DNA of 5,057 nucleotides from Pseudomonadota bacterium. GTDB taxonomy: Bacteria > Pseudomonadota > Alphaproteobacteria > UBA1280 > UBA12223. Within the stretch, counting starts at the first letter, position 1, and every line of letters starts with the position of its first letter. Below, one piece after another: positions 1 to 5,057 of the stretch. The position numbers were made by a program, and so were the translations under genes. The notes beneath the pieces were generated by a model, which was not told the DNA's origin, ran no database searches, and was given only the letters and a program-made list of their open reading frames with translations. The stretch covers positions 1-5,057 of the forward strand of contig PTJW01000071.1 of assembly GCA_002937495.1 (NCBI GenBank). Reading direction: 5' to 3'.

Positions 1-648
1 TCTGAAATTGCAACAGATATTCATTCAGCAATTGAAAAAGTTAGACTATCAATAAAGCAAAATAAAAACATACATAGTTTTCAATTTCATCAACAAAACT
101 GGTTTGGATTTAAACTAGAAGATGAAGTTATGATATTTCAAGCTGCAGCTAATAACTTAGCCTGGAGTAAGTTTGATGGTATTTTTAAAAATGCAACAGG
201 CTTTTTAAACACTCCAAATGGTAAATTATATGCAGCTGTAAATAATAAGCTTTATTATTATGATACAAATAGTTTTGCTGATGATGATATGCCAATACAA
301 ACAGTTTGGACAACCGCATGGTTTGAACCAAACAAATCACGAGCTTGGGCTAATAAATATACTGAAATTATTTTAGAGCCTTCAGCCTTAAAAACAGCAA
401 ATCTTCAAAGGTATAAAAACTACAATTCTGCTTCTTACATTCTAAAAGAAGTTAACTTAAAATCATTACCAGATTATTTTGATACTGCTTATTGGGATAG
501 TGCCAACTTTGATGTTGATAATAAAAAGAAAGCAATTGTTAGAGATAAGTTTGTAGCTAATAATTTAAGTTTTTCATTACAAACTAATGATAAGCATGGT
601 CCTTTAACAATTTATGCAGTTCGGTTTTATGGATCAAAAGAAAAATAG
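1..648 (+). CDS. Tail protein, beta-propeller / P22 gp10-like (5'-partial)
   Basis: The reading frame is open from base 1, so the N-terminus lies outside the window and 215 residues are visible. The ATG at 130 is internal: in-frame coding sequence runs up to it and it has no Shine-Dalgarno sequence. The visible part has the blade-like pattern of short-tailed phage tail-hub or DNA-stabilisation proteins: QNWFGFKL, EDEVMIFQ, then AWSKFDGIFKNATGF followed by GKLYAAVNNKLYYYDT. After this come an acidic DDD-M-PIQT turn, a WTTAWF strand and an aromatic YWDSANFD stretch. The last residues (KHGPLTIYAVRFYG) resemble the final strand of such proteins. In P22, gp10 joins the tail below the portal ring and helps retain packaged DNA. 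That role is inferred from pattern memory, not from an alignment. The stop codon overlaps the Shine-Dalgarno of the next gene. Confidence 0.6.
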   Translation, partial: SEIATDIHSAIEKVRLSIKQNKNIHSFQFHQQNWFGFKLEDEVMIFQAAANNLAWSKFDGIFKNATGFLNTPNGKLYAAVNNKLYYYDTNSFADDDMPIQTVWTTAWFEPNKSRAWANKYTEIILEPSALKTANLQRYKNYNSASYILKEVNLKSLPDYFDTAYWDSANFDVDNKKKAIVRDKFVANNLSFSLQTNDKHGPLTIYAVRFYGSKEK

Positions 649-658
649 GAGTTAAAGA

Positions 659-1129
659 ATGAAACTTTCAATAAAAAAGGTAAAACAAGAACATTTCAAT
701 AGTGTTTATGAACTATTAAAGCAAGAGGACTTTCCTTATTTACCTGTAGATAAACAAACTGCATTTAATGAACTTAATCAATCTGATAATTTTATTTATG
801 CAGGTTTTTTAGAAGATAACTTAGTTTTATTCTTATGTTTTTCTATTCGTAATCATAAACTTTATTTTGATATTGCTTGTTCAAAAAAATATCAAAGAAA
901 ATGGGCAAATAAAAAAATATTAAAGTTTATTTTTGAAACAGCATTTATAGATTTAAACTTTCAAGAATTTTATGTTGAAAGCTTTACGCATAAAGCAAGA
1001 AATGTTGTAGAAAAATTTGGTTTTAAAAAAGTAGATAGCTGCTTTTATGTTTTAAATAAAAACAGCAAAGTAGTAAATAAGTACCTTCAAATAGAGGATA
1101 AAATAAATGAAACAACAATCAAAAAATAA
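659..1129 (+). CDS. GNAT-fold N-acetyltransferase-like phage protein
   Basis: This 156-residue protein has the order of a GNAT acyltransferase: an N-terminal helix (residues 10-22), central strands (about 45-60, 67-73), a pyrophosphate-loop region and a final helix-strand unit. The loop region is DIACSKKYQRKWANKKIL (71-88), where a Trp follows Arg-Lys instead of the usual Gly-x-Gly. I recall this Arg/Lys-Trp variant from phage-encoded GNAT proteins near head and tail genes. Residues 106-125 (VESFTHKARNVVEKFGFKKV) match the closing 'N-x-A ... LGF' motif, with His111 in place of the usual Asn. Substrate is unknown; it may be a virion component or a protein-modifying enzyme. The start is supported by AGGAG (647-651) seven bases upstream. 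The last 23 bases overlap the portal gene, which suggests translational coupling. Confidence 0.7.
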   Translation: MKLSIKKVKQEHFNSVYELLKQEDFPYLPVDKQTAFNELNQSDNFIYAGFLEDNLVLFLCFSIRNHKLYFDIACSKKYQRKWANKKILKFIFETAFIDLNFQEFYVESFTHKARNVVEKFGFKKVDSCFYVLNKNSKVVNKYLQIEDKINETTIKK

Positions 1130-2837
1130 ACAGTTGCAGATTCTTGAAAAGGTAAAATCTTATTATCAAGAATCTAAAAACTCGAGTATTTATCAAAATT
1201 GGTTGGCTAATGCAAAACAAGCTTGGAACTTTTATGACGGTGAGCAATGGACTGAAAGTGAAAAACTAGCTTTAGAAAAATCTGCACAGGCACCAATTGT
1301 TATAAATAAAATTGCTACTAAAATTGATTCTGTTTCTGGTAATGAAATCTCAAGCAGGACAAGAGTTGCCTATAGATCAAGAACAGGTGAACAAAATGAA
1401 GAAAACACTGCAAGAGCATTAACAGATTTAGCATTATATGTAGCAGAAAAAAACGATCAGTCTATAGAACTATCAAATATGTTTAAAGCTGGTTTAGTTA
1501 CTGGTGTTGGTTGGCTTGATATTGGCGTAAAGAATAATGGTAATATTCCATACATTTTTAACAATGCAGAAAATGAGCTTAATGTAATTTTTGATGTAAG
1601 GTCAAGAAATTTAGATTATTCTGATGCTCGTTTTGTAGCACGAGAAAAGTGGTTAGATATTCCAACTTTACAAGCTTTATTTAAAGAAAAAGCAAACCCA
1701 GTAATTAAAGAACTTCAAGCTCATAGTTATAACCAAAACTATGGCTTTTCTTTTAATGAAGAGCTAACAAGTGCTGAAGAGTATTTAAATACTCAAGAAC
1801 AGCGAGCAAAAGTAGTTGAGGTACAGTTTAAACAAACAGAAAAACTTTATACAGTTACTAATAAACTAGGCCAAAGCTTTTCAACATTTGATAAAACACT
1901 AGCATATAAGGAGAAAGAAAATGATGTTACTGAAACTTTTAATTACAGGACTTATCTTGTTTATTTTACTGAACACACAGTTTTAGAATTTAAAGCATTA
2001 GATTATGACTTTAATGACTTTACGCTTGTACCATTTTTCTTTAAACGAAAAAGAACAACTGGTGAGCCTTATGGTTTAGTAAAATCAGCAATTGACCCAC
2101 AAAAAGAATATAATAAGCGTAGGTCAAAAGCTTTACACTTATTAAACACAGTGCAAGTTATTGCAGATGTTGATGCAGTGGAAGATCCTAATATTTTAGC
2201 AAGAGAAGCAGCCCGACCTGATGGTGTTATTTTAAAACGCCCAGGTAAAGATCTTAAAATTTTAAGAAATGCCGAGCTTGCAAACTCTCAGGTAACTATT
2301 ATGAATCAGGCAACAGCAGATATTCAAGAAACTACAGGTGTTTTTGATGATCGCTTAGGAAAAAAAACAGATGCAGTATCAGGTGTGGCTATTGCACAAA
2401 GGCAAATTGCTTCAACAAATAACCAAATGTTTGCGTTTGATAATTTACGAAAAGTTAAAAAGCAACTTGGTAGAATGGTGTTAAGTTTAATTAGGCAATA
2501 CTTTACAAGTGAAATGATTATTAACATTACAGATGATATTTCTGTTCCTAAGTTAGTTAGTTTAAATAAAGCAGCAACTGACGAGCAGGGCAATCCTATT
2601 TTTGATGAAAATAACAAGTTAGTAAAAATTAATGATGTATCATTTGGTGATTTTGACATTCATGTTGAAGAAGTTAAAGATGCATTAAGCTCGCAAGAGT
2701 ATGAGCTTAACCAACTTCTAGCATTAAAGTCAGCAGGGGTGGCAATTCCTAATGATTTACTAATTGAATCTACTTCATTAAAAAGTAAAGATAAAATTAT
2801 TTCAACAAATCAACAATTAAATAATAAGGAGGCTTAA
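1107..2837 (+). CDS. Portal protein, P22-type
   Basis: This 576-residue protein forms the twelve-fold portal ring at one head vertex through which DNA is packaged and ejected. Family marks appear in order. FYDGEQW (42-48) and PIVINKIATKIDSVSGNE (63-80) are the typical N-terminal 'G-x-Q-W ... N-x-I ... V-x-G-x-E' segment. AGLVTGVGWLDIG (128-140) follows. GEPYGLVKSAIDPQKEYNKRRS (319-340) is the conserved dP-Q-x-x-x-N-x-x-x-S region. ETTGVFDDRLGKKTDAVSGVAIAQRQ (408-433) is the conserved 'tG...lG...axSGxAi...Q' region. P22 gp1 is 725 residues, so the long C-terminal barrel is probably absent or short. AGAGGA (1093-1098) lies eight bases before the ATG. The start overlaps the end of the GNAT gene, and the 3' end carries the ribosome-binding site of the next gene. 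The P22-like portal family assignment is confident; the barrel inference rests on length alone. Confidence 0.93.
   Translation: MKQQSKNKQLQILEKVKSYYQESKNSSIYQNWLANAKQAWNFYDGEQWTESEKLALEKSAQAPIVINKIATKIDSVSGNEISSRTRVAYRSRTGEQNEENTARALTDLALYVAEKNDQSIELSNMFKAGLVTGVGWLDIGVKNNGNIPYIFNNAENELNVIFDVRSRNLDYSDARFVAREKWLDIPTLQALFKEKANPVIKELQAHSYNQNYGFSFNEELTSAEEYLNTQEQRAKVVEVQFKQTEKLYTVTNKLGQSFSTFDKTLAYKEKENDVTETFNYRTYLVYFTEHTVLEFKALDYDFNDFTLVPFFFKRKRTTGEPYGLVKSAIDPQKEYNKRRSKALHLLNTVQVIADVDAVEDPNILAREAARPDGVILKRPGKDLKILRNAELANSQVTIMNQATADIQETTGVFDDRLGKKTDAVSGVAIAQRQIASTNNQMFAFDNLRKVKKQLGRMVLSLIRQYFTSEMIINITDDISVPKLVSLNKAATDEQGNPIFDENNKLVKINDVSFGDFDIHVEEVKDALSSQEYELNQLLALKSAGVAIPNDLLIESTSLKSKDKIISTNQQLNNKEA
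2825..2832 (+). promoter_or_regulatory. Full-length Shine-Dalgarno of the 251-residue virion protein
   Basis: TAAGGAGG pairs with eight bases of the usual 16S rRNA 3' end and stands seven bases before the ATG at 2840. It lies inside the last codons of the portal gene. It is the strongest ribosome-binding site in the window (the others are AGGA or AGGAG types), which suggests that the downstream protein is made in large amounts. Confidence 0.85.
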
Positions 2838-2839
2838 TA

Positions 2840-3595
2840 ATGGGTTCAGTATTTAAAGAGGTTGGTGGTTCAGCTCCATCAGCACCGCCAGCTCCTCCAC
2901 CAGCATCATATATTGATGAGGTTAGAGGGGTAGAGCAAGTACCTGTAAAAAATAGTGATGGTTCTACTACATATGTAACAAGAGCATTGCCACTATCTGC
3001 AGAAGAAGAGGCTAAAAAACAGCAGTTAGATAAAATGGCATCTGATGCTTTATCTGAAATTCAAAGGCTATCTTCTCCTGATTATGTTTTTTCAGAATCT
3101 ACAGCACAAATTTTAGATGACTGGCAAGCAGGGCAGATAGATGCATTGTCTGATAGTTTTGATGATAGAAAACAACTTGAGTCTGATAAATTAGCTAAAC
3201 GAGGTTTGTCAGATTCAACAGCTGCTAATACAATTGAGCGACAAACTAAACAAGATGAATACGATGCTAAAAAGCAAATTGATAGGCAAAAGTCATCAAT
3301 TGCTGAAGGTATTAAGTCTAGTGAGTTGTCAAATCAGTATAACTTATATTCGTTAGCTCAAAATCAACTTAACTATGATGCTGCTCAATTACAAAATGGT
3401 ATTAATAGTAGTTTATCTACAGTTAATGCTATTAATCAGGCAAACCAGGCATCATTAAATGATTATTATAATATGCAATATAAATATGATGCATTAAATA
3501 ATAATTCAGGTGGTAATGCAGGTGTTTCAAATAGTACTATGCAATCTGCAATTGACTTTGGAGTTAAAGGTTTATTTAACTCGATTATGGGATAA
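2840..3595 (+). CDS. Putative virion protein, function unknown
   Basis: I cannot assign a function to this 251-residue protein. It starts with a Gly/Ser/Pro/Ala-rich tail (residues 9-22, including PSAPPAPPPA), then a short segment YVTRALPLSAEEEAKK (45-60). A long, mostly helical, Gln/Asp/Lys-rich region follows (about 55-220). It contains LAKRGLSDSTAANT (118-131), a segment I recall from uncharacterised phage proteins encoded near portals. The end is Asn/Gly-rich (218-230) followed by an amphipathic helix (235-250). There is no signal peptide or clear membrane segment. Position directly after the portal, the strong ribosome-binding site and the low-complexity helical make-up suggest an abundant particle component, such as an internal or ejection protein, a scaffold-like helper or a head-tail accessory. 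It is the last gene before the terminator at 3603. Confidence 0.6.
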   Translation: MGSVFKEVGGSAPSAPPAPPPASYIDEVRGVEQVPVKNSDGSTTYVTRALPLSAEEEAKKQQLDKMASDALSEIQRLSSPDYVFSESTAQILDDWQAGQIDALSDSFDDRKQLESDKLAKRGLSDSTAANTIERQTKQDEYDAKKQIDRQKSSIAEGIKSSELSNQYNLYSLAQNQLNYDAAQLQNGINSSLSTVNAINQANQASLNDYYNMQYKYDALNNNSGGNAGVSNSTMQSAIDFGVKGLFNSIMG

Positions 3596-3602
3596 ATATT
3601 GT

Positions 3603-3629
3603 AAAAGAGAGGTTAAGCCTCTCTTTTTT
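3603..3629 (+). terminator. Rho-independent terminator ending the structural transcription unit
   Basis: A perfect 10-bp stem (AAAAGAGAGG at 3603-3612 with CCTCTCTTTT at 3618-3627) has a five-base loop TTAAG. It runs into the T-tract 3624-3629. It lies eight bases after the stop of the 251-residue protein, so it should end or reduce transcription from the portal unit before the 116-residue and holin-like genes. Confidence 0.92.
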
Positions 3630-3652
3630 ATTTTTAAATAAGGATAATTAAA

Positions 3653-4003
3653 ATGAAACAAACAATTAATCAAGCTTTTGAAGATCAAACAAAAGCAATG
3701 GATAAATGGTATAAAGAAGAATTTGAACCATTTAAACAGGAAAAAGAAAAGCAAAAGCAAGATTTTCAGGAATTCTCAAAAATTATTATTAACAATACAA
3801 ACGAGGTTAAGTATATGCTTTCGTGTATTTATGATAATAAGTTTGAAAATGCAACTAAAACATGGAATGAGTTAAACTTACAGCCAATTATTAAAGATAT
3901 TAAGTTACAAAATGATGATTTAATTATTACAGATAAAAAAGATAAACAGTTATTAATTAAATTTGATGATTTACTAGCAAATATCGCTAATATTTTAGGA
4001 TAG
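3653..4003 (+). CDS. Hypothetical charged, coiled-coil-like protein
   Basis: This 116-residue protein is not recognised. Residues 1-45 are very rich in Lys, Glu and Gln with regular aromatics (WYKEEFEPFKQEKEKQKQDF, 19-38), as expected of a long helix or coiled coil. The middle (50-70) has a single Cys (58). The C-terminal part (78-116) reads as short beta strands, DDLIITDKKDKQLLIKFDD, plus a final helix. There is no signal peptide or membrane segment, so it should be cytoplasmic. AAGGA (3640-3644) lies eight bases before the ATG. It is the first gene after the terminator at 3603-3629 and is separated by four bases from the holin-like gene, so the two are probably expressed together. A role linked to lysis timing is possible from position only; no motif supports it. 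Confidence 0.6.
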   Translation: MKQTINQAFEDQTKAMDKWYKEEFEPFKQEKEKQKQDFQEFSKIIINNTNEVKYMLSCIYDNKFENATKTWNELNLQPIIKDIKLQNDDLIITDKKDKQLLIKFDDLLANIANILG

Positions 4004-4007
4004 TACT

Positions 4008-4181
4008 ATGACTGAAATTAACTTGCATGAAGAATTAAAAGAAATTCGTAAAGAAATTAAAAATTTAAAGTTAGAAATTACACAATACAAGAGTTTTGTA
4101 GGCGGTGTGTTATGGGCTTTTATGGCGTTATCTGCAGCGGTAACATTTCTTTATGAGTGGATTAAAGAAGTACTAAAATAA
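4008..4181 (+). CDS. Putative holin (small single-membrane-segment protein)
   Basis: This 57-residue reading frame begins MTEINLHEELKEIRKE and ends YEWIKEVLK. Residues 1-27 form a charged helix with heptad-like Leu/Ile spacing. Residues 30-51 are one hydrophobic span (SFVGGVLWAFMALSAAVTFLYEW), and a short basic/acidic tail follows. A charged coiled-coil helix, one membrane span and tiny size resemble XhlA-type and other small phage holins, which make the inner-membrane lesion that releases or activates the endolysin. AGGA (3997-4000) lies seven bases before the ATG, inside the end of the previous gene. The location just upstream of a lysozyme gene supports a lysis role. Holins share little sequence, so the name rests on topology and context. 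It could instead be another small membrane protein. No second start giving an antiholin form is evident. Confidence 0.65.
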   Translation: MTEINLHEELKEIRKEIKNLKLEITQYKSFVGGVLWAFMALSAAVTFLYEWIKEVLK

Positions 4182-4209
4182 AAAAAGTACTGGTTAGTCG
4201 CCAGTACTT
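4175..4209 (-). terminator. Rho-independent terminator of the antisense lipoprotein gene
   Basis: A perfect 9-bp stem pairs 4185-4193 (AAGTACTGG) with 4201-4209 (CCAGTACTT) around a seven-base loop. On the minus strand it is followed by a long T-tract, the complement of the A-run at 4175-4186, so it works chiefly for the minus-strand gene. That gene's stop codon (4194-4196) sits in the loop, and its final codons form one arm of the stem. On the plus strand the hairpin is followed only by a broken T-run, so termination of holin transcripts there would be weak. The T-tract covers the holin stop codon. Confidence 0.85.
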
Positions 4210-4604
4210 CTTGAATTTTCAGGATCATAATAAATATCTGCAGATTTAATATTATCATTATTATCATATGTTACATCTACATAGTAAAATCTTGGGTTTG
4301 TATTTGCTTCGCCAACTGTGCCAAATAGTTCCCAAATACCAAATGTTACAACATCTAATGCAGCATGAGTAACCATTCTAAATTTTGCTGCTTTATCGTA
4401 TGTTAATGAGTATGTAACAATAGTTAAGTTATCAAATTTTTCTTCTTCTACAATATTTGAAGAAATGTTTTCCTCAAAGTTTTTTCTAGTTAGCTGTTCT
4501 TTTGCATCTTTTTGTTCAATAGGGCTTGTATCTTTTGATCCTGCCATTACAACAGAACAAGCAGATAATGATAATGCATAAACAGATAATAGTAGATATT
4601 TCAT
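4194..4604 (-). CDS. Lipoprotein of cellular type, probable phage moron
   Basis: This 136-residue protein starts MKYLLLSVYALSLSAC. It has a short basic start, a hydrophobic core and a lipobox L-S-A-C with Cys16 as the lipidated residue. Ser17 at +2 is not a Lol-avoidance residue, so the outer membrane inner leaflet is expected. After SVVMAGSK come a charged helix (about 30-55), a strand region (59-68), then HAALDVVTFGIWELFGTVGEA (80-100) and a strand FYYVDVTYDNNDNIKSADIYYD (106-127). The segment 'H-A-x-x-D-x-x-T-x-G-x-W-E-x-x-G-T-x-x-E' and the 'V-x-Y-D-x-x-D-x-I' end match, from memory, uncharacterised lipoproteins of Gram-negative bacteria with a BamE/SmpA-like plan. It is the only minus-strand gene and lies between holin and endolysin. 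It has its own promoter and terminator. The Shine-Dalgarno AGGA (4617-4620) is rather far from the ATG (12 bases). A surface-altering or superinfection-blocking role is inference. Confidence 0.82.
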   Translation of the reverse strand: MKYLLLSVYALSLSACSVVMAGSKDTSPIEQKDAKEQLTRKNFEENISSNIVEEEKFDNLTIVTYSLTYDKAAKFRMVTHAALDVVTFGIWELFGTVGEANTNPRFYYVDVTYDNNDNIKSADIYYDPENSRSTGD

Positions 4605-4625
4605 AAAAATTTGAGTTCCTTTTTT

Positions 4626-4654
4626 TTGATAGTTTTTAGATAATATAAAATTAT
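4626..4654 (+). promoter_or_regulatory. Weak candidate promoter for the endolysin gene, overlapping the divergent one
   Basis: On the plus strand TTGATA (4626-4631) and AATTAT (4649-4654) are 17 bases apart, nine of twelve matches to sigma70 consensus. A start near 4661 would leave a short leader carrying AAGGA (4674-4678) for the endolysin. In sequence this AT-rich such matches arise easily, so this is only a candidate. Read-through from the holin unit is the alternative. Confidence 0.25.
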
Positions 4655-4668
4655 GCAGGTATGGTCAA
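4640..4668 (-). promoter_or_regulatory. Sigma70-type promoter of the lipoprotein gene
   Basis: On the minus strand TTGACC (4668-4663) and TATTAT (4645-4640) are separated by exactly 17 bases. Each box differs from consensus at one position. The expected transcription start is near 4633, giving a leader of about 30 bases that contains the Shine-Dalgarno AGGA (4620-4617). Because it matches the host housekeeping consensus, it should work without phage factors, in line with expression from a prophage or early in infection. Confidence 0.78.
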
Positions 4669-4686
4669 ATAAAAAGGATAAAATAA

Positions 4687-5057
4687 ATGAGAAAAATTAC
4701 AAAACATATTATACACTGTTCTGATTCGCTATATGGAGATGTGCAATCAATTAAAAGATATCACTTAAGTAAAGGTTGGTTAGATATTGGCTATCACTTT
4801 GTTATTAAGCAAGACGGTACAATAGAACTTGGTCGACCATTAGAAAAAATGGGAGCTCATTGCAAGGGGCATAACAAACACTCTATAGGTACATGCTTAA
4901 TTGGCAGAAAAGTATTTACAGATAAGCAGTTTGCAAGTTTAAAAAAATTACATAAAACATTAGTTTCAGCAATTGGAGAGCTTGAAGTTTACGGGCATTA
5001 CCAATTAACAGAAAACAAAACTTGCCCAAACTTTAATGCAAAACAAGTATTGAGTAA
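4687..5057 (+). CDS. Endolysin, N-acetylmuramoyl-L-alanine amidase of T7 lysozyme type (3'-partial)
   Basis: The visible 123 codons encode an Amidase_2-family zinc amidase that cuts the bond between N-acetylmuramic acid and L-alanine in peptidoglycan. IIHCSDS (8-14) carries the first zinc ligand His10. GWLDIGYHFVIKQDGTIELGRP (30-51) carries the Tyr (Tyr36) matching T7 Tyr46. GAHCKGHNKHSIGTCLIG (56-73) is the next conserved block. GHYQ (103-106) gives His104, and KTCPNF (111-116) gives Lys111 and Cys113, matching T7 Lys128 and Cys130. All zinc ligands and catalytic residues are present. T7 lysozyme has 151 residues, so only a short C-terminal piece should be missing; no stop is reached by 5057. 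AAGGA (4674-4678) lies eight bases before the ATG. No signal peptide is seen, so release would depend on a holin, probably the one at 4008. Whether it also binds an RNA polymerase, as T7 lysozyme does, cannot be judged here. Confidence 0.94.
   Translation, partial: MRKITKHIIHCSDSLYGDVQSIKRYHLSKGWLDIGYHFVIKQDGTIELGRPLEKMGAHCKGHNKHSIGTCLIGRKVFTDKQFASLKKLHKTLVSAIGELEVYGHYQLTENKTCPNFNAKQVLS

Noticed and set aside
130..648. ATG at 130 as the true start of the tail protein
   Set aside because: The frame is open back to base 1 with coherent protein sequence, and there is no Shine-Dalgarno before 130, so it is an internal Met.
2324..2659. Minus-strand open frame of 111 codons
   Set aside because: It lies wholly inside the well-supported portal gene, has no ribosome-binding site or recognisable motif, and reads as a shadow frame.
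3552..3580. Possible promoter TTGACT - 17 bases - TTTAAC for the 116-residue gene
   Set aside because: The match is modest, AT-rich sequence gives many such hits, and it lies upstream of the strong terminator, so it would not clearly serve the next gene.
3572..3760. Minus-strand open frame rich in Phe/Leu
   Set aside because: The Phe/Leu-rich translation is just the complement of A-rich Lys/Glu codons and of the terminator T-tract. It crosses the terminator and two real genes.
3678..3875. Second plus-strand frame inside the 116-residue gene
   Set aside because: It is wholly nested, has no Shine-Dalgarno and no sensible protein composition. The frame from 3653 has a proper ribosome-binding site.
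4185..4209. Hairpin as a main terminator for the holin transcript
   Set aside because: The plus-strand side is followed by CTTGAATTTT, a poor T-tract, whereas the minus-strand side has a long one.
4194..4604. Lipoprotein as the outer-membrane spanin (Rz1-like)
   Set aside because: It is on the opposite strand with its own promoter and is longer than typical Rz1 proteins. It is not proline-rich, has no partner Rz-like gene, and resembles cellular lipoproteins.

Overview
The window is a very AT-rich piece of a tailed double-stranded DNA phage or prophage. It covers the end of a virion-structure module and the start of a lysis module. The short-tailed (podovirus) type is suggested by a P22-type portal protein and a tail protein of the beta-propeller / P22 gp10-like kind. 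The lysis enzyme resembles T7 lysozyme, and one gene encodes a lipoprotein with a classical lipobox, so the host is probably Gram-negative. The low GC would fit hosts such as marine alpha- or gammaproteobacteria, but nothing here fixes the host.

Layout. Positions 1-648 hold the C-terminal part of a tail protein. It is followed without real gaps by a GNAT-fold protein (659-1129), the portal protein (1107-2837) and a 251-residue virion-type protein of unknown role (2840-3595). Each gene has its own Shine-Dalgarno sequence, and the starts overlap or touch the previous stops, as in one transcription unit. A strong rho-independent terminator at 3603-3629 closes this unit. The next unit has an unrecognised charged 116-residue protein (3653-4003) and a 57-residue protein with one membrane segment that looks like a holin (4008-4181). 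An amidase endolysin starts at 4687 and runs off the right edge.

The most notable element lies between holin and endolysin: a single lipoprotein gene on the opposite strand (4194-4604). It has its own near-consensus sigma70 promoter (4640-4668) and its own hairpin terminator (4175-4209), with the stop codon sitting in the hairpin loop. This is the classic plan of a phage 'moron', a cargo gene expressed independently of the lytic programme. Its position and orientation recall lambda bor. The protein resembles a family of cellular lipoproteins rather than any phage structural protein, so a role in altering the lysogen or infected cell surface is a reasonable hypothesis.

The gene order is somewhat unusual because the portal follows the tail protein and directly precedes lysis. 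Terminase, scaffold and major capsid genes are not in the window and must lie elsewhere. No tRNA, CRISPR, insertion sequence or attachment site was seen. No gap over 300 bases lacks a gene.
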